Source: Trichloromonas sp034006665
GTDB lineage: Bacteria; Desulfobacterota; Desulfuromonadia; Desulfuromonadales; Trichloromonadaceae
Direction: 5' to 3'
Assembly (NCBI RefSeq): GCF_034006665.1
Contig: NZ_JAVESI010000003.1
Span: 62,001 to 126,000 of the forward strand
DNA: 64,000 bases
The position numbers and the translations under genes were made by a program. Within the stretch, counting starts at the first letter, position 1; each line of letters begins with the position of its first letter. The notes beneath the pieces were generated by a model. The model saw only the letters and a program-made list of their open reading frames with translations. It was not told the DNA's origin and ran no database searches. Of this stretch, positions 24,901 to 33,158 are shown one piece after another.

Positions 24901-26836
24901 CGGCGGTATCTTCGTCCGGGTTGTTCATGAAGTTGACGAAGCGCTGGAGAATGCCCGGCTCGAATTCGAGGATGTTGCCCAGCACCTGACGGTACTTGCC
25001 GTTATCCTCGCGCTTGAGCATGTTCATGAAAGCGCTGTTGTAGACCCGATGCATCCCCAGGGTGCGGACGAAGTAGCCCTCCATCAGCCAGAAGGCCTCG
25101 GCGATGAGCAGGGTATCGGGCACCTCGGCGGCGACCCGATCGACCACTTCGCGCCAGAACTCCACCGGGAAGACGGCGTCGAAGGCCTCCTTGGCCAGCC
25201 AGTGCTCGGCCCGCGACGGTACCCCCTGGCCGCCGCCGGGGAGCGGAAACCAGAGGCGCTGGAAGTGCTTCTTGGCCAAGGTCATAGCGGCGTCGAAGCG
25301 GATCACCCGGAAGCGGCGGGCGATGCCGATGATGGTGCGGATCATCGCTTCGCGCACTTCGGGGAGCAGGTAGTTGAGCTGGGCGGTGTCGTTCCAGGGC
25401 ATGTGGGTGCCGTCGTTGCCGTGGTAGATGTAGCGCACCCGGCCCGTGCGGTGATCCTGATGGCGGAAGACGACCGCTGCGTCGCTGTGATCGTAATAGC
25501 CGTCTTCAATCTGCACGGTGACGTCGGGATCGTCGTAAAGATCGGGGCCGTGGTACTGGTAGGCCGGGTAGGGGGGATGATCGAGCTGGATGAACCAGTC
25601 GGGATGTTCCCGCATCCACTTGGAATCGAGCCCGGTATGGTTGGGGACGATGTCGCTGGCGAGGCGGATGCCCCGGCGCAGGCAGCGTTCCTCCAGACGG
25701 GCGAGGGCCTCGTCGCCGCCCAGATCGTCGGCGATGGCGTAATCGAAGAGAGAATAGGCCGAGGCTTCGGCCTCGGGATTGCCGCAGATGCGCTTGATCT
25801 TCCGCGAGGCGGGGGAGCGCTGCCAGAGGCCGATCAGCCAGAGGGCGTTGAAACCCCAGCGAGCGAGGCGGTCGAGTTCTTCCTCGGGGATGTCGTCAAG
25901 ACGGTGAATCGGCCGCTGGTAGCGTTTGCCAAGCTGGTCGAGCCAGACGTAGATGGTTTTGGCGATAAGCACCACCTTGGGCATCCAGTCGGTGTCGGGG
26001 GAGAAGGCCTCGACTTCATGCTCCGCTGTTCCTCCGAACGTCGGCACCGGCAGCGGGCCGCCCGTGCCGAAGCCCCGTTGCAGCTCTTCTTCGTGGAGGA
26101 TGGCGAAGGCCACTTCCAACTCGTGCAGCAGATCCTCGGGAATGATGCCCGCCCACTGCTGCTGGATGAAACCGAGCTGTCCGGTCAGGGAATGGGGCGC
26201 GGCCTTTACGGGGGCGAGGAGCAGATCGAGCAGGGTGCCGCCGAAAAGCCCCGGGACGGCGATTTTTCCCAGTTCCTTGTCGAGTCCGGAGAGAACCTGC
26301 CGATAGGCGGTTCGCCGCGCCAGTTCATCGTCGGCGAAGAGGGGGCGGTAGATACGGGCTGCAGGGTTGCCGTTCTGCACCGCCAGGATGAAGAGTTCGA
26401 TCAGGCTCTCGCGGCGTCGCCCTTCGCCCTGGGGACCGCTCAGATAGCGTTTCGGGTCGGCGCCGAGCCAGACCGCCGCCGGCGGAAAGAGTTCTACCAG
26501 ATGCTTGAGAGTCGCCGGAAGCTCCGGTATCGGCTTGGCGACGCCGCCCAGTTCGACGGCGCTGCCCGTCACCCGGCAGCTGCGCTGTTTCAGATAGCGA
26601 CCGGCGACATGGCGCAGGGCGCGGTTGAGCAGCGCCAGCAGGTTGAGTTCCCCGGCCCGGGGCGGGTGCTCCGGTGGCGCGTGGCGACGGAGGGACTCGG
26701 CGATGCGGCGGATCTCGAAAAGCCGGCGCTCGGAGGCCGTGAGGACGCTTTTCGGATTCAGCTCCAGGCGCTGCCAGGCTTCGGCGGCGACTTGCAGGGA
26801 GAGGGGAAAATAGGGGAGGGGCTGGCCTGGGGTCAT
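21914..26836 (-). CDS. GH13 alpha-amylase / GT5 glycogen synthase fusion
   Basis: The protein is 1640 aa from the ATG at 26836 (AAGGA upstream). A helical N-terminal part precedes a GH13 barrel (about residues 290-800): SDIVPNHTG, FRVIRFDAAM (nucleophile Asp) and LLIAEAFW (acid/base Glu). The third motif reads FMNNPDED, with Pro where amylases usually have His. A linker domain follows to about 1140. The GT5 GlgA domain starts at KILMIASEVTPFAKSGGLAD, the ADP-glucose site with the KSGG motif, and includes HNLGYQG, NGLDPGQWNP and the C-terminal ESRYEPCG-like LMPSRYEPCGLGQ. It should elongate alpha-1,4-glucan, with an attached glucan hydrolase or transferase. The upstream neighbours are galT and GH57. 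Confidence 0.92.
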   Translation of the reverse strand: MTPGQPLPYFPLSLQVAAEAWQRLELNPKSVLTASERRLFEIRRIAESLRRHAPPEHPPRAGELNLLALLNRALRHVAGRYLKQRSCRVTGSAVELGGVAKPIPELPATLKHLVELFPPAAVWLGADPKRYLSGPQGEGRRRESLIELFILAVQNGNPAARIYRPLFADDELARRTAYRQVLSGLDKELGKIAVPGLFGGTLLDLLLAPVKAAPHSLTGQLGFIQQQWAGIIPEDLLHELEVAFAILHEEELQRGFGTGGPLPVPTFGGTAEHEVEAFSPDTDWMPKVVLIAKTIYVWLDQLGKRYQRPIHRLDDIPEEELDRLARWGFNALWLIGLWQRSPASRKIKRICGNPEAEASAYSLFDYAIADDLGGDEALARLEERCLRRGIRLASDIVPNHTGLDSKWMREHPDWFIQLDHPPYPAYQYHGPDLYDDPDVTVQIEDGYYDHSDAAVVFRHQDHRTGRVRYIYHGNDGTHMPWNDTAQLNYLLPEVREAMIRTIIGIARRFRVIRFDAAMTLAKKHFQRLWFPLPGGGQGVPSRAEHWLAKEAFDAVFPVEFWREVVDRVAAEVPDTLLIAEAFWLMEGYFVRTLGMHRVYNSAFMNMLKREDNGKYRQVLGNILEFEPGILQRFVNFMNNPDEDTAVAQFGKADKYFGVAVMLATLPGLPMFGHGQIEGFEEKYGMEYRRAYYDEVVDEAFVRHHEAQIFPLLRRRHLFSGAENFELFDFFHDGRVNDNVFAYSNGVGNERALVIYHNHYGDCEGWLRNSLPRQRPESETPRSANLAAALGIHTGARWYCRFREHRSGLEYLRSGDELAANGLFFSLGPYQYRVCLDITAIYDEDGAWGELYRRIGHTPVADLDRELRKIRFRPVGDAFRALLESALRQPLAVTLTREAAELEEHPDYREFLARMTRFVETLAHFAQPLPPAEAVLAAIRRQLDDLRLLTRLSGKRPEENLALAGLRRILTEELPTRVLLPFLLLRQLGGLYPGNEASRRGAAWIEEYLLGDALQETLADAEAPAIRQLVTLLVRYQGFWLPGRRRRPFGELLGEGTVRNYLLVHWHEGVEWFNQERWDSLLDGLLVAAACSAVQTLKEDRPELLHWLTRRVEERTAARQWAREAGFQLAELLRLCAPQAAPVPTRKPGKKLKILMIASEVTPFAKSGGLADVAGSLPRALHALGHDVRIIMPYYRAIARRGDARRMNLTSAVIPLDGTPLQAALHQGELDGVPVYFVEQADLFDRDGLYGGAEGDFWDNAQRFGFFDRAVLELLPRLGFKPDILHLNDWQTGLIPALLRTEYHNDPFYAGAATLLTIHNLGYQGLFGGQHLETLDLDPRLFGIDGLEYHGMLSFLKAGLTQSDLLTTVSETYCREIQTPEMGIGFDGILRARKDDLFGIVNGLDPGQWNPAVDAVLPQPYDADRLAGKAHCKKALQEELGLAPEPHTPIIAMITRLATQKGLDIVEAAWNGMLRRPVQFVLLGTGEKEHMERFERLRHQYPGRVSINLSFDDDLSRRIYAGSDLFLMPSRYEPCGLGQLIALRYGVIPIARRTGGLADTIIDPEQDWTRANGYLFDAPTAAALLHTLDRALGLYKRPEDWNNMVRAGMRQDFSWERSAERYLDLYRRALAKRREKHQGNP

Positions 26837-26954
26837 GGTCGATCCTTAATCCCCGGCGCGAAGCGGTCTTCGGTATGCGGCGGGGTGATGAAGGCGTTCT
26901 GAACGGAATAACGAACAAGAGGCTGTGGACGCCTGCCGACCGCCGTGGGCGAAC

Positions 26955-27995
26955 CTAGAGGGATACGGTCAAGTCGGCTTCACGCAGGAAGCGGGCAGCG
27001 GCTTCCGGCGGTGCCGGGTTCATGTAGAAGCCCGTTCCCTGCTCGAAGCCCGCGGGGCGCATCAGGCGCGGTACCAGTTCGATGTGCCAGTGATAGTCGT
27101 AGGGAAGCGAGCTCCAGTAGTCGGGCTTGCCCAGGCGCGGGTGCATGGGGGGCGCGTTGTGCAGCACAAAGTTGTAGGCGGGATCGCGCAGCACCGCCCG
27201 CAGCCGCAGCAGGGTGTCTTTCAGGGTTTCCGCCAGCAGGGCCAGGGTGCCGTCGTCGAGCAGGCCGAAGTCGTGACCGTGGCGGCGCGGGACGATGCGC
27301 AGCTCGAAGGGGTGGCAGGAGGCGAAGGGGGCGAAGACGACGAAATCCCCGTCATCGCGCACCACCCCCCGGCCGTCCGCCAGTTCCTGGGCGGTCAGGT
27401 CGCAGATCAGGCAGCGTTCCTTGCGTTCGTAATATTCCCGGCAGACGGCGAGCTTGGTGGCGACCACCGTCGGCGTCACCGGCACGGCGATGAGCTGGGA
27501 ATGGGAGTGGGGGATGTTGGCTCCCGCTTCGAGGCCGTGATTCTTGAAGATCAGCAGGTAGCGGAAACGGCCGTCCTTGCGCAGGTCAAGCATTCGGGCG
27601 CGGTAGGCGCGCAGCACGTCGGTGATCTCCGCCACCGACAGGTCGGCGAGATGACGGTCGTGATCGGGAGTTTCGATAATCACCTCATGGGCGCCGATGC
27701 CGTTGATGGTGTCGTAATGGCCCACCCCTCTCTTCTCGAGCTGTCCCTCGATGCGCAGAATCGGGTACTTGTTGGGGATAACCCGCACCTTCCAGCCCGG
27801 GCCGTTCGCTGGTCCGCCGCCGGGACGCACGGCGAAGAGCTCGCCGGGGGTTTTGGCTTCGTTGCCGCTACAGAAGGGGCAGGCGGCCAGATGTACGGTC
27901 TCCCGCTCAAGGATGAAATCCCGGGGCCGGCGGCCCCGTTCGTTGGCGATAACGACCCAGCTCATTTTCAGGGGATCCCAGCGTAATTCCGACAA
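26955..27995 (-). CDS. galT: Galactose-1-phosphate uridylyltransferase
   Basis: The 346-aa protein starts at TTG 27995, chosen because MSELRWDPLKMSWVVIA matches the family N-terminus and AAAGGA lies 7 bases upstream. The catalytic HxHxQ is HSHSQ (the usual Pro is Ser), and YHWHIELVPR provides the second histidine pair. Zinc ligands are suggested by CPFC near residue 39. In this operon it may act on glucose-1-phosphate or another hexose phosphate, as in the GalT/ADP-glucose phosphorylase subgroup. It lies 118 bases upstream of the GH13-GT5 gene. Confidence 0.92.
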   Translation of the reverse strand: MSELRWDPLKMSWVVIANERGRRPRDFILERETVHLAACPFCSGNEAKTPGELFAVRPGGGPANGPGWKVRVIPNKYPILRIEGQLEKRGVGHYDTINGIGAHEVIIETPDHDRHLADLSVAEITDVLRAYRARMLDLRKDGRFRYLLIFKNHGLEAGANIPHSHSQLIAVPVTPTVVATKLAVCREYYERKERCLICDLTAQELADGRGVVRDDGDFVVFAPFASCHPFELRIVPRRHGHDFGLLDDGTLALLAETLKDTLLRLRAVLRDPAYNFVLHNAPPMHPRLGKPDYWSSLPYDYHWHIELVPRLMRPAGFEQGTGFYMNPAPPEAAARFLREADLTVSL

Positions 27996-28019
27996 GAGCT
28001 GATCCTTTCAAAACTATGT

Positions 28020-28066
28020 TCTCCCTCGCCCAGCGGGGGAGGGTGCCCGAGGAACGGGCGGGGTGA
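28020..28066. repeat. Dispersed GC-rich hairpin sequence
   Basis: CCCTCGCCC...GGGGGAGGG followed by GCCCGAGGAACGGGC between galT and the GH57 gene. It resembles the GC-rich intergenic hairpin repeats common in this bacterial group. It lies in a 74-base gap and may modulate mRNA processing. Confidence 0.4.
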
Positions 28067-28069
28067 GCG

Positions 28070-30190
28070 TCAAATCAACCAGTCGTCCAGCTCCAGGCTC
28101 TCCCCCCGGTAGGGGAGGCGCAACGGCCCCTCGGCGGGCCAGCGGGCGGTCTCTTCCCCCCCCTTGAAGAGGTGGAGGGAGAGAATCAGTGGAGCATTTG
28201 GTACCAATGCCAGGGGTTTCAGGGGGATAGCCAGTTCGACGATGCGGGCGCAGACGGCGGCCCCGTCGGCGAGGTGGGCGCCTTCCCCGTTGCTCAGGCG
28301 CAGGCTCCCGCCGGGAACGAGTCGGGCGATGCCCTCGGCCTCTTCGCCGAAACGGATCTCCAGGTGTCCGTCGGAACCGAGCAGGGCACGGAGATCCTCT
28401 TCCGGATCGAGACGCAGATAAAGGCGTTCCCGGTCGTAGCCGTAATGCAGCACGGAAAATTCCCGGTGGTGGGCGGTGTGCATGGCGCCCGTCGTCCCCA
28501 GGTCGGCGCTGCCTGCGGCCAGCCATTCGAAGTAGTCGCTGACGCGGCCGTCGATGAGCGGGGTAAAGAGGGCGGTCGGTTCCGTGACCGTCTTAGTCGT
28601 TCGCCCCGGCTTGATCGGTTGAAAGAGATGGGCGGGAACGGGGAGTCCCGCTTTCCGGTAGAGGGCTTCGAGATGGCGGCGGAAGAGGAGATCGAAGATG
28701 TCCGCCTGATCGGTGGAGTGGTCGTCGCCGTACCACCAGAACCAGTCGCTCCCCTCGGCGCGCAGCAGGTGCATAAGCGTCTCCGGCAGGGGGCTGCCGC
28801 CACGGCCGTCGGGGACCGTCAGGCCGGTTGCTTCGAGAACCTCGCGGCGTGCCTGCTCCAGTTGGTCCCAGGCGGTGTTCTCTTCGGGATGGCCGATCCA
28901 GATGCAGAAGTTCGAATTGATCCACGATCCCGCCGCCAGCTTCGGCAGGGGCTCCGGTTTCATTTCCGCCAGCGCCTCGCCGACAGTGACCATGCGCAGC
29001 GAGGGCTCCGCCAGCAGCCCCTGGTAGAGGGCGATGAGGAAAGGATGGCCGTTGTCTTGGTAGCGCTCCCAGCAGTTTTCTCCGTCGAGAATGAGGGGGA
29101 TCAATCCGTCCGGGGCAAGGGTGGCGACCCGCTTGAGCTGTTCGATGAGATCGGCGGCGGCCCGCTCCGGGCTCCAGTGGGCATAAATGAAGCCGATGCG
29201 ATCGGAGAGATTGCGGTCACGGAAGAGCAACGGCAGCCCGGCGTAGGAATAGGGTCGGTAGAGACGGCGCCGGTCGGCGAGGCCGCCGGGAAGGCTGCGC
29301 GCCAGGATGCCTTCGTCGGAGGCGGCCCAGGCCGCCCCTTCCTCGGCGAGGATGCGGATGACCTCCTCGCTCACCGAGCCTTCCGAAGGCCACATGCCGC
29401 GTTTTTTCGCGCCCAGTTTTTCGCTGATGAAATCGAGGCCGAGGCGGACGTGCAGACGGGCGTCCTCGGGGTGCTTGAAGGCCGCCGTCGGCAGCTGGAT
29501 GCCGGGGGTCGCCTCGCGGGCGACGGCGGTGCCGCAGAGCAGGGGGAGGATCGGGTGGGCGTAAGGGGTGACAGAGACCTCGATGTCGCCCTTTCCCTCC
29601 GCGTTTCGGTAGAGCTCGACAACCTCCTCCACCTGGCGGGCGTAGAGAGCCAGCAGCTGGGTTTTTTCCTCCTCGGTGAAGTTTTCCCCTTTGACCAGCA
29701 GGTACTTGAGCAAGGCGGATTCCCGGCGCAGGTGATGCCCCGACCAGGAAAGCAGGAACCAGACCTGGAGATCGCGCAGATCCTGCTCCGAGAAGGCGTG
29801 GAGATCGGGCTCGGGGCTGGTCCCCCGGCGCCGGGCCAGCTCCCGGTAGCGGCGGAAGGGCTGGATGTGGCGGTCGCCATGCACCGAGAAGAACTGCCGC
29901 AGAATCAGGGCGCGCTCCTCGTCGTTCAACTGACCGGCGGGCTTGGCGGCCGCCTCGATCCACAGATCCCGGGCGCTGCCGTCAGTGTAGCGCGCCAGCT
30001 GTTCGAGCATGGTCGGCACCAGGTTGAAGGTCATGCGCGCACCCGGTACCTCGGCGGCGGTCTTGAGCATCTCGCCGTAATCCTTTACCGCGTGGAGATA
30101 GGTCCAGGGGAGGAGGGTCAGGCCCGAAACCGGATCCCGGTAGTCCGGTTGGTGCATGTGCCAGAGGATGGCGACGCGTAAGGGTTTCAT
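28070..30190 (-). CDS. Glycoside hydrolase family 57 protein
   Basis: This 706-aa protein opens with VAILWHMHQPDYRDP, the GH57 signature (HxHQP). The nucleophile region is GMWPSEGSVSEEV and the acid/base region is LILDGENCWERYQDNG. GH57 enzymes are alpha-amylases, 4-alpha-glucanotransferases, branching enzymes or amylopullulanases; which one cannot be told here. A C-terminal beta-rich domain (residues about 540-706) follows the barrel. The gene sits between galT and the nucleotidyltransferase on one strand. Confidence 0.92.
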   Translation of the reverse strand: MKPLRVAILWHMHQPDYRDPVSGLTLLPWTYLHAVKDYGEMLKTAAEVPGARMTFNLVPTMLEQLARYTDGSARDLWIEAAAKPAGQLNDEERALILRQFFSVHGDRHIQPFRRYRELARRRGTSPEPDLHAFSEQDLRDLQVWFLLSWSGHHLRRESALLKYLLVKGENFTEEEKTQLLALYARQVEEVVELYRNAEGKGDIEVSVTPYAHPILPLLCGTAVAREATPGIQLPTAAFKHPEDARLHVRLGLDFISEKLGAKKRGMWPSEGSVSEEVIRILAEEGAAWAASDEGILARSLPGGLADRRRLYRPYSYAGLPLLFRDRNLSDRIGFIYAHWSPERAAADLIEQLKRVATLAPDGLIPLILDGENCWERYQDNGHPFLIALYQGLLAEPSLRMVTVGEALAEMKPEPLPKLAAGSWINSNFCIWIGHPEENTAWDQLEQARREVLEATGLTVPDGRGGSPLPETLMHLLRAEGSDWFWWYGDDHSTDQADIFDLLFRRHLEALYRKAGLPVPAHLFQPIKPGRTTKTVTEPTALFTPLIDGRVSDYFEWLAAGSADLGTTGAMHTAHHREFSVLHYGYDRERLYLRLDPEEDLRALLGSDGHLEIRFGEEAEGIARLVPGGSLRLSNGEGAHLADGAAVCARIVELAIPLKPLALVPNAPLILSLHLFKGGEETARWPAEGPLRLPYRGESLELDDWLI

Positions 30191-30254
30191 GAGCGGCGTT
30201 CCAATCCGGTAAACGGGCCGGACTTTATCCCGGCCCGTTTACCTGTGGGCATCC

Positions 30255-32774
30255 CTACTGGAGTTCTTGTTTCCATTTTTCGACCTTGAGCCGGTAGCTC
30301 TCCACCAGTCGGCGGGCGCTGGACAGTTCGGCCGACTCGGCGATGATGTGGGTGACCGGTCGGTACTGGTCGGGGAGGACCAGTGCCCAGTCTTGGTTGA
30401 GCTGAATGCGCACGCCATCGATGAAGGAGGCTTCGAGGTCGACGGAATCCTCGCTCATCTTGCGCATGATGCCCCCCTTGAGCTCCTGGGAGCAGGAGAC
30501 TTCCAGGTGCTCGTAGAAACGGCGCGGCAGCATCTGCCGGGCCTGCCCCAGGGTCTGGCCGGTACGCACCAGAAGTTCCAGGATCTTGACGACGGCGTAA
30601 AGAGCGTCGAAGTTGTACTGGAACGAGGGAAAGGCGAAGCGCCCGTCCATTGAGGCGGCGAAACGCACTTGGCGTTCCTTGGCCGATTCGACGATGGAGC
30701 GGGGATCGGTCTTGGTGCGCTTGACCTGCAAACCGGCTTCCGCCGCCAACTGCTCGATGGCCGAGGGGGCCGAGATCGGCACCACCAGACTTCCCTCCCG
30801 TTCGGCCTTGCAGACCAGTGCCGCCAGGGTGGTCACCGCTTCGGTGTTGGAGAGGGCCTGGCCACACTCATCGACCAGCACCAGCCGCTCACCGGATGAG
30901 CCCATCCAGAAACCGGCCTTGGCGCCGAGGGTGACAACGATGCGCGACAGCTGATCCATGGCCTTGGCATCCTGTTCGGGACCCTTGCCGACAAAGTTTT
31001 CCGTGACCTGGGAGTTGAGCTCGATGACCTCGCAGCCCAGTTCGTTGAGGAGCGCCGGCAGCACCTCGCCGGCCGAGGAATGGTTGAGGTCGACCACAAC
31101 TTTAGGGGCTGCCTGGGCGATGGCCTTGCGGTCGAGGGTATGGAGGAAGCCCTCGTGGTAGTAGTCGTAAATGCGGGGGATCTCCGAGATGCCGCCGGGA
31201 TCGGTGTAGTGCACGCGGCGGAAGTTCTCCTTGAAGAAGATCCGCTCGATATTTTTGGCCGTGGCCGAGGAGATTTCGATCCCCTCGGCGTCGAAGAAGA
31301 GGATATCGGTGGCCATGGGGTCTTCCGGCGACTGGCGGAAGTGGATGCCCCCCGATTCGCCGAAGGTGGTGAGCTTGTAGCGCAGCACCGGCAGGGAAAT
31401 CATTTTGGTGTCGCGGACGTTGATCCCGGCCGAAAGCAGGCCGCCGGCGAAGGAGCGCTTGAGCATGCGCGACGAGCGGATCGCGTCGCGGCCGGAGAGG
31501 ACGAAGGAATCCTTGGGCAGGATCGAGCCGTAGGCGGCGCCAAGCTTGGCGGCGAATTCCGGAGTGAGCTCAACGTTGGTCAGGCCGCGAACAATGGCCC
31601 CCTCGAAGATGCTCTTGCGCCACTTTTCGCCCCAGATCAGGTTGGTGGTGACCGTCGCTCCCCCTTCGATGACCTTGCGCGGCCAAATCTTCACATCCTT
31701 TTTGATCAGGGCCTCGTCGCCGATGGTCGTCTCCTCGGCGACCACCGCGCCCTCCTCAACCACCACCTTCTGGCCGACGCGCACATTGTCGCAGAGCACG
31801 GCGCCGTGGATGGTGCTGTTCTTCTTCACATAGACGTTGTCCCAAAGGATGGCGTTCTTCAGTTCGACACCGTCCTCGATGATGCAGTTGCGACCGACCA
31901 CGCAGTCGCTCAGGCGTGCCTTGCCCACCACTTGGGTATTGGCGCCAAGGACGACCATCCCCTTGAAGGAGGTGTTCTCGTCGTCGACGTAGCTCGCCTC
32001 GTCGCCGAGGTACAGCCGGACCCCCTCCCGCGCCTGGGCCACGGGTTTTTCCATGAGATTGACGGCGACCCGTCCTTCGGCGATGTCCTGGCAGGATTCC
32101 AGGTAGGAATCGGTGTTGCCGATGTCGGCCCAGTAGCCGTCGAGGCGGCAGCCGTAGAGGGCGTCGTCGTTGGCGAGCATCTGCGGAAAGATATCCTTGG
32201 ACCAGTCGCGGTTCTCCCCTTCGGGAATCATGTCCAGCACTTCCGGCTCCAGCACATAGATGCCGGTGTTGATGGTGTCGGAGAAGACCTCACCCCAGCC
32301 CGGTTTCTCCAGGAATTTGGTGATTTTGCCTTCCTTGTTGGTGATAACCACCCCGAACTGCAGAGGATCTTTCACCGAGGTCAGGGTCAGAGTCGCCTTG
32401 GCCTGGCGTTCTTCATGGAAGGCGATGGCCTGCGACAGGTCGAAGTCGGTGAGCAGGTCGCCGCTGATGATCATGAAACGTTTGTCCAGATGTTTCGCCG
32501 CCATCTTTACCGCGCCGGCGGTGCCGAAGTCTTCCAGGGGGGTCACATAGGTGATGCGCACGCCGAATTCGCTGCCGTCGCCGAAGAAGTTTTTGATGAT
32601 CATCGGCTGGTGGTAGAGAAGCAGGATCAGTTCATTGATACCGTGCTTCTTCAGCAACTCGATGATGTGCAGCATGATCGGCCGGTTGTAGAGGGGGATC
32701 ATCGGCTTGGGCAGGTCGATGGTCAGGGGGTGGATGCGGGTGCCGAAGCCTCCCGCCATGATGACAGCTTTCAT
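30255..32774 (-). CDS. NDP-sugar pyrophosphorylase / phosphomannomutase-like fusion
   Basis: The 839-aa protein starts with MKAVIMAGGFGTRIHPLT, the nucleotidyltransferase motif, followed by LPKPMIPLYNRP. A left-handed beta-helix with hexapeptide repeats spans about residues 250-370, and a phosphohexomutase fold runs from about 385 to the end. The mutase half looks degenerate: the Ser loop reads GGIHFRQSPEDP instead of TASHNP, and the metal loop reads GSSGERL with no DGDGDR. The annotation mannose-1-phosphate guanylyltransferase/phosphomannomutase is therefore only partly safe. GGGAGG precedes the ATG. Confidence 0.88.
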   Translation of the reverse strand: MKAVIMAGGFGTRIHPLTIDLPKPMIPLYNRPIMLHIIELLKKHGINELILLLYHQPMIIKNFFGDGSEFGVRITYVTPLEDFGTAGAVKMAAKHLDKRFMIISGDLLTDFDLSQAIAFHEERQAKATLTLTSVKDPLQFGVVITNKEGKITKFLEKPGWGEVFSDTINTGIYVLEPEVLDMIPEGENRDWSKDIFPQMLANDDALYGCRLDGYWADIGNTDSYLESCQDIAEGRVAVNLMEKPVAQAREGVRLYLGDEASYVDDENTSFKGMVVLGANTQVVGKARLSDCVVGRNCIIEDGVELKNAILWDNVYVKKNSTIHGAVLCDNVRVGQKVVVEEGAVVAEETTIGDEALIKKDVKIWPRKVIEGGATVTTNLIWGEKWRKSIFEGAIVRGLTNVELTPEFAAKLGAAYGSILPKDSFVLSGRDAIRSSRMLKRSFAGGLLSAGINVRDTKMISLPVLRYKLTTFGESGGIHFRQSPEDPMATDILFFDAEGIEISSATAKNIERIFFKENFRRVHYTDPGGISEIPRIYDYYHEGFLHTLDRKAIAQAAPKVVVDLNHSSAGEVLPALLNELGCEVIELNSQVTENFVGKGPEQDAKAMDQLSRIVVTLGAKAGFWMGSSGERLVLVDECGQALSNTEAVTTLAALVCKAEREGSLVVPISAPSAIEQLAAEAGLQVKRTKTDPRSIVESAKERQVRFAASMDGRFAFPSFQYNFDALYAVVKILELLVRTGQTLGQARQMLPRRFYEHLEVSCSQELKGGIMRKMSEDSVDLEASFIDGVRIQLNQDWALVLPDQYRPVTHIIAESAELSSARRLVESYRLKVEKWKQELQ

Positions 32775-32795
32775 GATGATTGGCCTCCCGCCGTT

Positions 32796-33158
32796 TCAGG
32801 ATAGTTTTTTCTTCAGGACTCGGGCGATTTCCCCCTTCAGTTCGGACAGATCGGAGCTCTTGACGACATAGCCGTCGGCCAGCCAGGAGGAGAAATCCTC
32901 CTTGTAGCAGGAAAAGGCGGTACAGAGGATGACCGGCAGATCGGTGCGCTCCTTGACGATCTTCTGTAAAAGCTGCAAGCCGCTCTCGCCTTTCATCTGG
33001 ATATCGAGCACGACCAGGTCGAAGTGCTGGTGATTGAGCTTTTCCACCGCTTCGGCGCCGCTGCCGGCACTTTCCACCTCGTAGCCTTCGTCCTCCAGTT
33101 CGGCGGCGTAGAGGTGGCGGATATCGCGTTCATCATCAACGATCAGCAAGCGAGCCAT
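32796..33158 (-). CDS. Single-domain response regulator
   Basis: This 120-aa protein is a CheY-like receiver only. MARLLIVDDERDIRHLY gives the acidic pocket, Asp52 in VVLDIQMKG is the phosphorylation site, and T in ILCTAF with K in YVVKSSD are the conserved switch residues. There is no output domain, so it probably acts by protein contact. Its first bases overlap the end of the sensor kinase gene by 23 nt, so the two form a pair. Confidence 0.93.
   Translation of the reverse strand: MARLLIVDDERDIRHLYAAELEDEGYEVESAGSGAEAVEKLNHQHFDLVVLDIQMKGESGLQLLQKIVKERTDLPVILCTAFSCYKEDFSSWLADGYVVKSSDLSELKGEIARVLKKKLS

Noticed and set aside
23522..26902. 1126-codon plus-strand frame
   Set aside because: Antisense to the GH13-GT5 fusion, whose motifs are clear; no domain or ribosome site of its own.
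28172..30181. 669-codon plus-strand frame
   Set aside because: Shadow of the GH57 gene, which has all family motifs on the minus strand.
31080..32804. 574-codon plus-strand frame
   Set aside because: Shadow of the nucleotidyltransferase fusion on the opposite strand.
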